Assembly: GCA_033855775.1 (NCBI GenBank)
Contig: JAWVFT010000024.1
Coordinates: 1-22,037, forward strand
Direction of reading: 5' to 3'
DNA: 22,037 bases
Source of the DNA: DASVTR01 sp033855775
GTDB lineage: Bacteria > Acidobacteriota > Blastocatellia > Pyrinomonadales > Pyrinomonadaceae
Shown: one piece after another, positions 6,912-15,635 of the stretch
Layout: each line of letters begins with the position of its first letter
How positions within the stretch are numbered: the stretch's first letter is position 1
Notes under the pieces: generated by a model
The model's database searches: none
Told to the model about the DNA's origin: nothing
The model's input: the letters and a program-made list of their open reading frames with translations, nothing else
Position numbers and translations under genes: made by a program

Positions 6912-9900
6912 TTAAAAAGTGCGACCGACGCTAAAGCGGAAGACGCTCTTCTTCTCGTTAAAGTTGAACGGGAAACCATCAATCACTTGATTGCCGCGCG
7001 CGTTCGGATTATACGCGTAAATGATGCGAAACGGCACGTTGATGACCGGAACCTGAAAGCGCAATTCAGCGCCGATGCTGGAACGAATATCACTGAACTT
7101 GGAAAACAACGATTCGCTGACGCGCACGACCGTGTTGGTCTGCGCTTCGCCGCGCAGGAAGACTTGCTGAAAGCCGACCGGCAAGAGCGTGTTCGGGTCA
7201 AGCGGGCCGGTGCGCGAAGCGGCGGACAATTCCTCCTGCGTGACAAGACGATTGTCGCGGGCCACGAGGCCGAGGAAGGGCGAAAGGGCGAGTTGCGAAT
7301 TGCAGGCGGCCAGCGTGTCCAGCGTCACGGTCGCGCTGCCGCCGCGACAGGCGATGGTTCCGACGGTGGGTAAGAAGGTGCTGGTGTCCAGAAAGTTGCT
7401 TGAAAAAATCTGGTCTGCGCCGCCGCTCAGGTTGAAGGCCGAGCCGACATCGGCAAAGGCCGCGATGCTGACCGGGCCGAAGATCGGGATGCGGTATTCA
7501 AAGTTGCCGAGAAGCTGCGTGTCGCCGCCGATGGACGTGAAGTTGCGCGCCAACTGCACCTGATTGTTTCCGGTCGGGCCGGTAAAGGTGCCGACCGCCG
7601 CCAAGCTCTGCAAGCCGGGAACGAGCGCGGGCGTGCCCGTCTGGTTGCTCGCCACCACGACGTTGCGCGACGTGAAGAAGGTGTCGAGCGGAGCGATGGG
7701 ACTAATCGAGCGGACGTTATAACCGCGAATCGTAAATTCGTCGCCGAGGAAGAAGCGCTCGTAAATCGGCACGCCGTTGATGAAGGCGAGCGAGCCGGAA
7801 TCTTTGACCTTCGAACTGGTCGCAAAGCTGCCGGTGTGGCCCATCACGAAGCGAAAGCCGAAGACTTCGGGCTGCTGGTCACGCCCCTTGCGGCGCACCG
7901 GAATAAACTGGATATAGGAGAGGCTCGGAGCGTAAGTGCGAACGTCGCCGAGGAGGCCGGACAAGGCCACCGAAGAGCTAATCTGCCTGCCGCGCACGGG
8001 GTCTGTCGGGTCTTTGGCGAAGCCGCGCGAGTCGTAGACGAACGAGCCTGTGATGCGGCTGGTCAAAATGTCTGGCTGCGCGTAAATGACCGGAATGAAC
8101 TGCGTCGGGTTGGCCGGGTCGCTGTTGACCGCCGGGTCTTTAACGTTCGTCTGCGAAGCCTGATAAGAGAGGCCGACGCGCGTTAACTGCGTGAAGGCGC
8201 GCTTGCGATAGAACTCAGAGAGTTGCGCGCTGGCGAAGATGGACGCGCCGATTGAGTTGCGCGTGAACAGGTTTTCGTCGTTGACGCTTAAGAAGTCGAG
8301 CGTCGAGCCGAAGAGTCCCTGTTGCGCGTTGAGGTTCTGCGAGAGGAACGTGCCTTCGCCGAAGAACTTCTGCGTGTAGGCGAAAATCGAGAAGCCGACG
8401 TTGATGGGCCGGTCGCGGAAATACGGCTCGGTGAAAGAGAACTGGAACGAGCGTTGGCGATTGCCCGCGGCCAGATTGAACGACAAGGTTTCGCCGCGCC
8501 CGAGCAGATTGTTGGTCGAATATTCAAGACCGAAGAAGGAGCCGCCGACGCCGGACAGCCCGCCGTTGAAGGAGATTTGCTGTCGCCCGCGCTCGTTCAC
8601 TTTCAGGTTGATGTCAACCAGAGCTTCTTCTTCGTTGGTGCGAAAGTCCGCGTCCTTTTCGGCGTCAATCGGCTCGAAGAATCCGAGTTGGTTCAAGCGC
8701 AGCACGGAGACATCAAACGCGCGCTGGTTGTAGATGTCGCCTTCGTTAAGCAGAACTTCGCGGCGCAAAACTTTGTCGCGCGTAAACGTGTTGCCCAAAA
8801 ATTCGAGACGACGAAGCGTAAACTGCTTGCCCTCTATAATGATGAAGTTGAAATCGGCGATGCCCTCTTTCGGGTTGGTCGGACTATCCTTGAAGGTCGG
8901 GTTCACTTCGTATTCATACTGGATGAAGCCCTGCGACCCATAATACTTACGCAAATCTTCCTGCAAGGCTTTGCCGATGCGCTCGCCGTTGGCCACGTCG
9001 CCCGGCTTAAGACCGATGATGGCCTGAATCTGCTGTTCGGAAAAGATGGAGTTGCCTTCGACCTTCAATTCTCCGATGCGATAAACCTTGCCTTCCGAGA
9101 CGGGAATCGTGACGCGCAGGGCTTCGTCGGTCGAAGAGAGAAACGGCAGCGGAATGAAGAAGCCGGTCGTGCGCCGCCCCAGGCCTTCGACCACGGGTTC
9201 GCCCGTGCGCGCTTGCAGGTAGCCCTTCGAGCGCATGTAGAAAGTGACGCGCCGGAGGTCAACCTCAAGCTTCTCGCGGTCTAAAATGTCCTGCCCGCGA
9301 AAGCGCGTAATCAATCCGGCCTCGCGGACGTACTTCATCTGCGAGCGCAGCTTGCCGTCGCTGAAGACATCGTTGCCGGTGAACTGTATTTCGACGACGC
9401 GCACGCGCTCGCCTTCGTTGACGACGAAGGTAATCGCGGTCGAGGTGGCCGAGACTTCATCGTTGCGCACTTCGACGGTGGCGTTGGGTCGCCCGCGCGA
9501 GGCGAGCTGTTCGCGTATCACGCGCGTGGCGTTGCGAATCTTAACGGGGTCGAAGATGGATTCCTTCGAGACGCCGATGCGCTGTTCGCGGAAAGCCTTG
9601 AGCACGTCGGATTCGGGAACTGACTTCAAGCCCTCGAATTGAATGTCGCGGATAATCGGCAACTCTTTGACTTGAAAGATAACGTTGACGCCGCCGCGCG
9701 CTCCCTCTTCCGTCAGCACGCTCGTTTCCGTTTTGTCGAAAAAGCCGAGGGCCAGAATGGCGAGCAGGTCGCGCTGCACCTGGTCTGGATTGTATGGGTC
9801 GCCGGCGCGCGTCTGCACCCAGTACAGGATGTCTTCGTCACGCAGCCGCCGGTTGCCCTGAATGTCAACCGACTCGACGAGGCGCTGTCCGGTTTGCTGC

Positions 9901-9989
9901 GCGTGCGCCCGCGCGGGGTTGAAGAGCAGAGCGCTGATTCCGATGATGCCGCTCAAAAAGATGAGCCATGAGGCACGACGAGTGTGCAT
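6912..9989 (-). CDS. bamA: Outer-membrane protein assembly factor BamA
   Basis: 1025 residues, longer than E. coli BamA (810). The signal peptide is 1-30 (ends AHA). Five POTRA domains lie at about 37-109, 110-193, 196-299, 302-388 and 390-467, and the 16-strand barrel at about 469-1025. The lid-loop motif IRGY is at 754-757 (VRGF in E. coli), and the C-terminus ends FRFSVGRTF, a good beta-signal with terminal Phe. BamA inserts beta-barrel proteins into the outer membrane. Extra length comes mainly from expanded surface loops: a Thr/Asn/Gly-rich stretch at 760-820 and a segment of more than 100 residues at about 852-965 with the only visible Cys pair (881, 896). Start: GAGGG about 12 nt before the ATG. 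It heads the cluster with ompH, fabZ, lpxA and lpxI; clpC lies upstream across 467 bp. Confidence 0.97.
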   Translation of the reverse strand: MHTRRASWLIFLSGIIGISALLFNPARAHAQQTGQRLVESVDIQGNRRLRDEDILYWVQTRAGDPYNPDQVQRDLLAILALGFFDKTETSVLTEEGARGGVNVIFQVKELPIIRDIQFEGLKSVPESDVLKAFREQRIGVSKESIFDPVKIRNATRVIREQLASRGRPNATVEVRNDEVSATSTAITFVVNEGERVRVVEIQFTGNDVFSDGKLRSQMKYVREAGLITRFRGQDILDREKLEVDLRRVTFYMRSKGYLQARTGEPVVEGLGRRTTGFFIPLPFLSSTDEALRVTIPVSEGKVYRIGELKVEGNSIFSEQQIQAIIGLKPGDVANGERIGKALQEDLRKYYGSQGFIQYEYEVNPTFKDSPTNPKEGIADFNFIIIEGKQFTLRRLEFLGNTFTRDKVLRREVLLNEGDIYNQRAFDVSVLRLNQLGFFEPIDAEKDADFRTNEEEALVDINLKVNERGRQQISFNGGLSGVGGSFFGLEYSTNNLLGRGETLSFNLAAGNRQRSFQFSFTEPYFRDRPINVGFSIFAYTQKFFGEGTFLSQNLNAQQGLFGSTLDFLSVNDENLFTRNSIGASIFASAQLSEFYRKRAFTQLTRVGLSYQASQTNVKDPAVNSDPANPTQFIPVIYAQPDILTSRITGSFVYDSRGFAKDPTDPVRGRQISSSVALSGLLGDVRTYAPSLSYIQFIPVRRKGRDQQPEVFGFRFVMGHTGSFATSSKVKDSGSLAFINGVPIYERFFLGDEFTIRGYNVRSISPIAPLDTFFTSRNVVVASNQTGTPALVPGLQSLAAVGTFTGPTGNNQVQLARNFTSIGGDTQLLGNFEYRIPIFGPVSIAAFADVGSAFNLSGGADQIFSSNFLDTSTFLPTVGTIACRGGSATVTLDTLAACNSQLALSPFLGLVARDNRLVTQEELSAASRTGPLDPNTLLPVGFQQVFLRGEAQTNTVVRVSESLFSKFSDIRSSIGAELRFQVPVINVPFRIIYAYNPNARGNQVIDGFPFNFNEKKSVFRFSVGRTF

Positions 9990-10051
9990 AAGTGCTATTT
10001 TCCCTCAGCGTTTTGTGAACAGACTTTAGGGAGCGAAAAATTAAAGATTAA

Positions 10052-10057
10052 AGTATA
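10052..10057 (-). promoter_or_regulatory. Putative -10 box for the bamA cluster
   Basis: On the minus strand TATACT (one mismatch to TATAAT) lies about 62 bp upstream of the bamA ATG in a locally AT-rich stretch. No good -35 is visible at 16-18 bp. It is offered because clpC and bamA are separated by 467 bp, so bamA probably has its own promoter. Confidence 0.35.
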
Positions 10058-10186
10058 AAGGCGCCGGGCAGAAATTTGCCGCTCTTTATGAAGCCGGAGA
10101 TTCCGAGAAACGCTTGGATTCAAGCTGCAACCGCCCCGTTGCCAAATTCCCGTCCAGCAAAGTTGCGCATTATACAAGCAAAATCA

Positions 10187-10260
10187 GTCTAAAGTCCAAA
10201 GTCCAAAGTCAAAGGCTAGACTTCCGACTTTGGACTTTGGACATTGGACTTTGGACTACT
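10187..10260. repeat. Heptamer inverted repeat, locus 3 (GTCCAAA type)
   Basis: The left arm is GTCTAAA, GTCCAAA, GTCCAAA, GTCAAAG (10187-10214). The right arm is GACTTTG, GACTTTG, GACATTG, GACTTTG, GACTACT (10226-10260). The arms pair almost perfectly over two to three units around a spacer of about 11 nt. It sits in the clpC-bamA gap and shares its unit with the lolC-lolD repeat 3.7 kb away. Confidence 0.92.
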
Positions 10261-10408
10261 AATTCGGTGGCGCAACTTCGAGCAGCGATTCCAGTCCCCT
10301 GACCTTTACATTGACACCGGAAAGCAGGGAAAGGTTGGCAGCGCGGCCCCAAACTTTCCGCCCTCCGGCCACAGGAGCCGGAAGCCGTCATCTCAGCTTA
10401 TGCGAACT

Positions 10409-10434
10409 TAAAACGGCGCGAACCTTCGGACGCC
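10409..10434 (-). terminator. Possible weak terminator after clpC
   Basis: On the minus strand GGCG-CGAA and TTCG-CGCC can pair (two unpaired bases on one side, a 2-nt loop) followed by GTTTTAAG. It is 23 bp after the clpC stop. The stem is short and bulged, so the call is tentative. Confidence 0.35.
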
Positions 10435-10456
10435 TAGAAGCACTGACGGTTAAAGC

Positions 10457-12844
<2,388 letters not shown>

Positions 12845-12934
12845 GTATGGGCCTTTACCGCCGGGTAACTTTTGTAATGCTGGCTGACCGAAGATTCGGG
12901 CGACTGAATTTTCCGTGCGCTTCAGTCCGCCAGC

Positions 12935-12940
12935 ATTATA
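12935..12940 (-). promoter_or_regulatory. Putative -10 box for clpC
   Basis: On the minus strand GGTTATAATGC contains a perfect TATAAT about 91 bp upstream of the clpC ATG at 12844. The -35 region is not clearly TTGACA-like. It lies inside the 5' extension of the clpC frame, which argues that the extension is untranslated leader. Confidence 0.5.
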
Positions 12941-13073
12941 ACCTAATGATACGAAAGGCAGAAGCGACTTATTTGATAAAAGTTTCGAGGACGCTTTCTT
13001 CGAGACTCGCGCGGCCCCGCGCCGGGCCGACACGCCCGCCGCCCGAAACGGCTCGCGCCCCAACTCTTAACAG

Positions 13074-13147
13074 CGCGCGAGCCAATCTTTCATGAACGCG
13101 CGGGCAGCGTTTTCAAGAGCGCGAGCTAAACTTTCATGAACACGCGC
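13074..13147. repeat. Pair of imperfect direct repeats of about 28-30 bp
   Basis: GCGCGAGCCAATCTTTCATG and the following AACGCGCG (13074-13101) recur as GCGCGAGCTAAACTTTCATG and AACACGCGCG (13118-13147). They lie in the leader between lolD and clpC, unlike the heptamer hairpins in design. Confidence 0.7.
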
Positions 13148-13168
13148 GAGCCGTGCGCGACTCGCAAG

Positions 13169-13212
13169 CGCGCTTCGCTTCAACCATCAACGCGCTTTGC
13201 TTCGACCGTCAA
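13169..13212. repeat. 22-bp tandem duplication
   Basis: CGCGCTTCGCTTCAACCATC plus AA (13169-13190) is followed directly by CGCGCTTTGCTTCGACCGTC plus AA (13191-13212), with three mismatches in 22. A partial third unit may follow. The function is unknown. Confidence 0.8.
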
Positions 13213-13259
13213 CCGCGCTTGAAGTTTGACGCACAGGCCGCCGCGCTTTCCTCTTCGAA

Positions 13260-13940
13260 TCATTGCTCAACGAGGCGTCCGTCTTGCAGCAGCAGCGCGC
13301 GGTCGCAGAGCCGCGCGAGCCGTTCGTTATGCGTGGCGACGATGACAACCGCGCTCTGCGCGCGACAGTAATTGGCGAGCATCGCGCCGATTTCATCGCC
13401 GTGCGTCGCGTCCAGATTTCCTGTCGGCTCGTCGGCCAGCACAAGGCGCGGCTGCTTGACGAGGGCGCGCGCGACGGCGACACGTTGTTGCTCGCCGCCG
13501 GAAAGTTGGCCGACGTTGTGCGTCGCGCGCTCCGACAGTCCCGTCTCTTTCAAAGCCTCAAGCGCGCGTCGCAAACTTTCAGCGCGCGGCTGGCGATTGA
13601 TGAAGAGCGGCAACGCGACGTTCTCGGCGGCGGTCAAATCCGGCAGCAGGTGATGCGACTGGAAGACGAAGCCCACCTCGCGTTCACGAAAGCGCGTCAA
13701 CTCCGCGACGCCAGCCTCAGTTAAACTGAACTCTCCGAACTTAACTTCGCCTGCGTCCGCCGCCTCAAGCCCGCCGAGGATGTGCAGCAACGTTGACTTG
13801 CCGGAGCCGCTCGCGCCCACAATCGCCAACATCTCTCCCGGCGCAACCACGAGCGCAGCCCCGCGCAACACCTCAAGCCGCGCGCCCGCGGGCGTCAGAA
13901 ACGATTTCTCCAAGTCCGAAATCTTAAGTCCAAAGTCCAA
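13260..13940 (-). CDS. lolD: Lipoprotein-releasing ABC transporter ATP-binding subunit LolD
   Basis: 226 residues. It is a complete ABC ATPase: Walker A GASGSGKST 42-50, Q-loop Gln94, signature LSGGE 146-150, Walker B LVLADE 166-171, H-loop His204. EVLRGAALVVAPGEMLAIVG and NVALPLFI match the LolD/MacB group. It powers release of lipoproteins from the inner membrane to LolA with the LolC/E subunit, which lies just upstream in transcription order. The start is uncertain: the family-like sequence begins at about LKISDLEKSF, and the only nearby start codon is TTG at 13940, inside a GTCCAAA heptamer repeat. The first six residues (MDFGLK) are thus encoded by repeat units, and no Shine-Dalgarno is visible. 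The frame stays open through the repeat for some distance. Confidence 0.93.
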   Translation of the reverse strand: MDFGLKISDLEKSFLTPAGARLEVLRGAALVVAPGEMLAIVGASGSGKSTLLHILGGLEAADAGEVKFGEFSLTEAGVAELTRFREREVGFVFQSHHLLPDLTAAENVALPLFINRQPRAESLRRALEALKETGLSERATHNVGQLSGGEQQRVAVARALVKQPRLVLADEPTGNLDATHGDEIGAMLANYCRAQSAVVIVATHNERLARLCDRALLLQDGRLVEQ

Positions 13941-14074
13941 GGTCCAAAGTCCAGGGTCAGGAAAAGTCGAAAGTCGAAAGTCGAAAGTCCAATGTCAGGA
14001 AAAGCCAAGGCTCAAAGTTCGTAGTCAAGAACTGGTTTTGACCCTGGACTTTGGACCTTGGACTTTAGACTTAG
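13926..14074. repeat. Heptamer inverted repeat, locus 4 (GTCCAAA type), fills the lolC-lolD gap
   Basis: The left arm is GTCCAAA, GTCCAAG, GTCCAAA, GTCCAGG (from 13928). The right arm is GACCCTG, GACTTTG, GACCTTG, GACTTTA, GACTTAG (14040-14074). Over 13926-13959 against 14039-14072 the arms are complementary at 33 of 34 positions. The 79-nt loop carries three further heptamers GTCGAAA (13966-13986). The last right-arm unit contains the lolC stop codon (14071-14073), and the left arm contains the lolD TTG start (13938-13940). Confidence 0.95.
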
Positions 14075-15432
14075 TTCGTATCGCGCAAAGCTTCCGCAGG
14101 GCGCACGCGCGCCGCCGCCCGCGCCGGATAGATGGTCGCCAGCAGGCTCAGCAGAAAAGCGACGAGAGCCGCGAGCGCGACATCGCGCGCCTCCGTGTGA
14201 AAGGGGACGCTGCTGAGCGAGTAGACATCCGGCGGGAGACTGACCAGACGGTAACGGTCCCCGGCGAAACACGCCGCGAGGCCGAGCAGGACGCCAAAGA
14301 GCGCGCCAATCAATCCGACGCACGCGCCTTCGATGATGAAGACGCACATGATGCTGCGAGCGCGCGCGCCCATCGCGCTCAGGATGGCGATGTCCGCGCG
14401 CCGCTCGACGACGACGAGGACGAGCGTGGTCGTGATGTTGAGCGCGGCGATGAGGATGATGAGCGCGAGGATGATGAGTCCCATGCGTCTCTCAAGGGCG
14501 AGCGCGGTGAAGAGTTGGCGATTGGCTTCCTGCCAGTCAACGGTCGTGAACTCGTCGCCCATCCGTTCGCGCACGCGCGCGTTGACGAGGCTGACGGCAT
14601 AGATGTCAGCGACTTCGATGCTGATGACGGAGGCGGCGGGAGCGGTTTGTCCGGCGAAGCTGGCGGCGGTCTGGAGCGAGACGTAAACCCAGGCCGTGTC
14701 GTATTCGTAAAGGCCGGAGCGAAAGATGCCCGCGACGCGCACGCGGCGATAACGCGGAGCCGGGCCGAGCGGCGTCAGCGTCGTCTCGCCGGAAATAATT
14801 TGCCCGACATCGTTCGTCCTCAAGCCTGCGCGTTCGGCCAACTCCGCGCCGAGGACGACGGCGGGCATCGCTGCCTCGCTCGGAGCTTCATCGAACGAAG
14901 TGATGGCGGGCGATGGCTTGTCTTCAGTCCTTGTGTTGTCGTTCTGCTTGCTTGCGTCATTGGCGGCGGGCGAAGCTGATGAGCCGGTTTCAGCGGGCGG
15001 CGCGTCATGAAGCAGAGGCTCAATGGTTCCGGCAATCATCGTGCGGCGCAGTTGCGTTGTGGCGCGGGCGGATTCGCGGTCAAGCCCGCGCAGCACGGCG
15101 TAGGCCGAACCGCGCGGGCCGCTCAAGAGCGCGCCTTCGTAAGTCGTCGCCGCCGCGTCGCTGACGCCCTCGACCAGACGCACGCGCTCAAGCTGCTCGC
15201 GCCAGTCCGTCATCATCCGCCCGTCGCGGCGCATCAGCGTGATGTGCGCCGTGCCTTTCAGAATCTTGTCGCGCATCTCGTCGCGGAAGCCGTTCGAGAG
15301 AGACAGCGCGACTATCAACGCCGCGACGCCGACGGCGATGCCGACGATGGCGGAAACCGTCGTCACGCGCGCCAGCCTTCGCCTGCGGCGCGCGTACAGA
15401 TAACGCAGCGCGAGAAAAAGTTCGTAGGGCAT
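14071..15432 (-). CDS. lolC: Lipoprotein-releasing ABC transporter permease, LolC/LolE family
   Basis: 453 residues with the LolC/E topology: TM1 at about 23-47, a large periplasmic domain, then TM2 about 318-342, TM3 about 362-392 and TM4 about 416-436. Conserved features are the cytoplasmic start YELFLALRYLYARRRR, ERRADIAILSAMGA after TM2, and the closing YPARAAARVRPAEALR. Residues 143-186 are a Ser/Pro/Asp/Asn-rich, probably disordered insertion in the periplasmic domain. Only one permease gene is adjacent to lolD, so it may work as a homodimer (LolF-like) or with a partner encoded elsewhere; that is inference. The stop codon TAA lies in a heptamer repeat unit, and a second in-frame TAA follows one codon later. 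No clear Shine-Dalgarno precedes the ATG. Confidence 0.93.
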   Translation of the reverse strand: MPYELFLALRYLYARRRRRLARVTTVSAIVGIAVGVAALIVALSLSNGFRDEMRDKILKGTAHITLMRRDGRMMTDWREQLERVRLVEGVSDAAATTYEGALLSGPRGSAYAVLRGLDRESARATTQLRRTMIAGTIEPLLHDAPPAETGSSASPAANDASKQNDNTRTEDKPSPAITSFDEAPSEAAMPAVVLGAELAERAGLRTNDVGQIISGETTLTPLGPAPRYRRVRVAGIFRSGLYEYDTAWVYVSLQTAASFAGQTAPAASVISIEVADIYAVSLVNARVRERMGDEFTTVDWQEANRQLFTALALERRMGLIILALIILIAALNITTTLVLVVVERRADIAILSAMGARARSIMCVFIIEGACVGLIGALFGVLLGLAACFAGDRYRLVSLPPDVYSLSSVPFHTEARDVALAALVAFLLSLLATIYPARAAARVRPAEALRDTN

Positions 15433-15445
15433 CAGAACTATCTTA

Positions 15446-15495
15446 GAACGACCGCGTGACCTGGAACGACTGCGTGACCTGGAGCGACCGCGTGA
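15446..15495. repeat. 18-bp tandem repeat, about 2.8 copies
   Basis: GAACGACCGCGTGACCTG (15446-15463), GAACGACTGCGTGACCTG (15464-15481) and a partial GAGCGACCGCGTGA (15482-15495) lie just upstream of the lolC start. The unit is a multiple of three, but no gene is seen here. Confidence 0.85.
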
Positions 15496-15533
15496 AGAGA
15501 TACGACGACGGATGCGCGATGCTTAGTCGAAGC

Positions 15534-15563
15534 GCCGCCATCTTTATTGCCGCCATCTTTATT
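15534..15563. repeat. 15-bp tandem duplication
   Basis: GCCGCCATCTTTATT occurs twice back to back (15534-15548 and 15549-15563), identical. It lies in the gap between the GT-C gene and lolC. Confidence 0.85.
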
Positions 15564-15635
15564 AAAGCCTTGCTGTCTCTACTAAAGCCTCACCATCGCG
15601 CGTCCTTCATCCGATGACTCGGCTTGCTTCATCCT

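Larger units (their letters stand above)
9990..10456. other. 467-bp intergenic region between clpC and bamA
   Basis: No gene is supported. Reading on the minus strand from clpC, it holds a weak terminator-like hairpin (10409-10434), a short GC stem TCCGGC/GCCGGA (10364-10382), the GTCCAAA heptamer hairpin (10187-10260) and a -10-like box before bamA (10052-10057). Short frames of 60-62 codons here are built on the repeat itself and are rejected. Confidence 0.6.
12845..13259. other. 415-bp intergenic region between lolD and clpC, with promoter and direct repeats
   Basis: No gene is supported. The clpC-proximal part holds a consensus -10 box and an AT-rich patch. The lolD-proximal part (13074-13212) is made of two pairs of imperfect direct repeats. 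The open frame running through it on the minus strand is the non-homologous extension of clpC. Confidence 0.6.

Noticed and set aside
8322..9284. 320-codon plus-strand frame inside bamA
   Set aside because: It is antisense to POTRA and early barrel coding sequence that is clearly BamA, with no domain signature of its own.
10259..10456. Possible riboswitch or small RNA in the clpC-bamA gap
   Set aside because: Only short stems (6 bp) are seen, with no recognisable aptamer core and no promoter plus terminator pair.
12845..13063. 73-residue N-terminal extension of ClpC
   Set aside because: It does not resemble any Clp N-terminus and is crossed by a perfect TATAAT; MFERYTEKARR is the standard ClpC start.
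13780..14979. 399-codon open frame on the plus strand across lolD, the repeat and lolC
   Set aside because: It is antisense to two well-supported genes, composed mostly of Arg, Asp, Glu and Ala, and matches no family. Long antisense frames are expected in GC-rich DNA with biased third positions.
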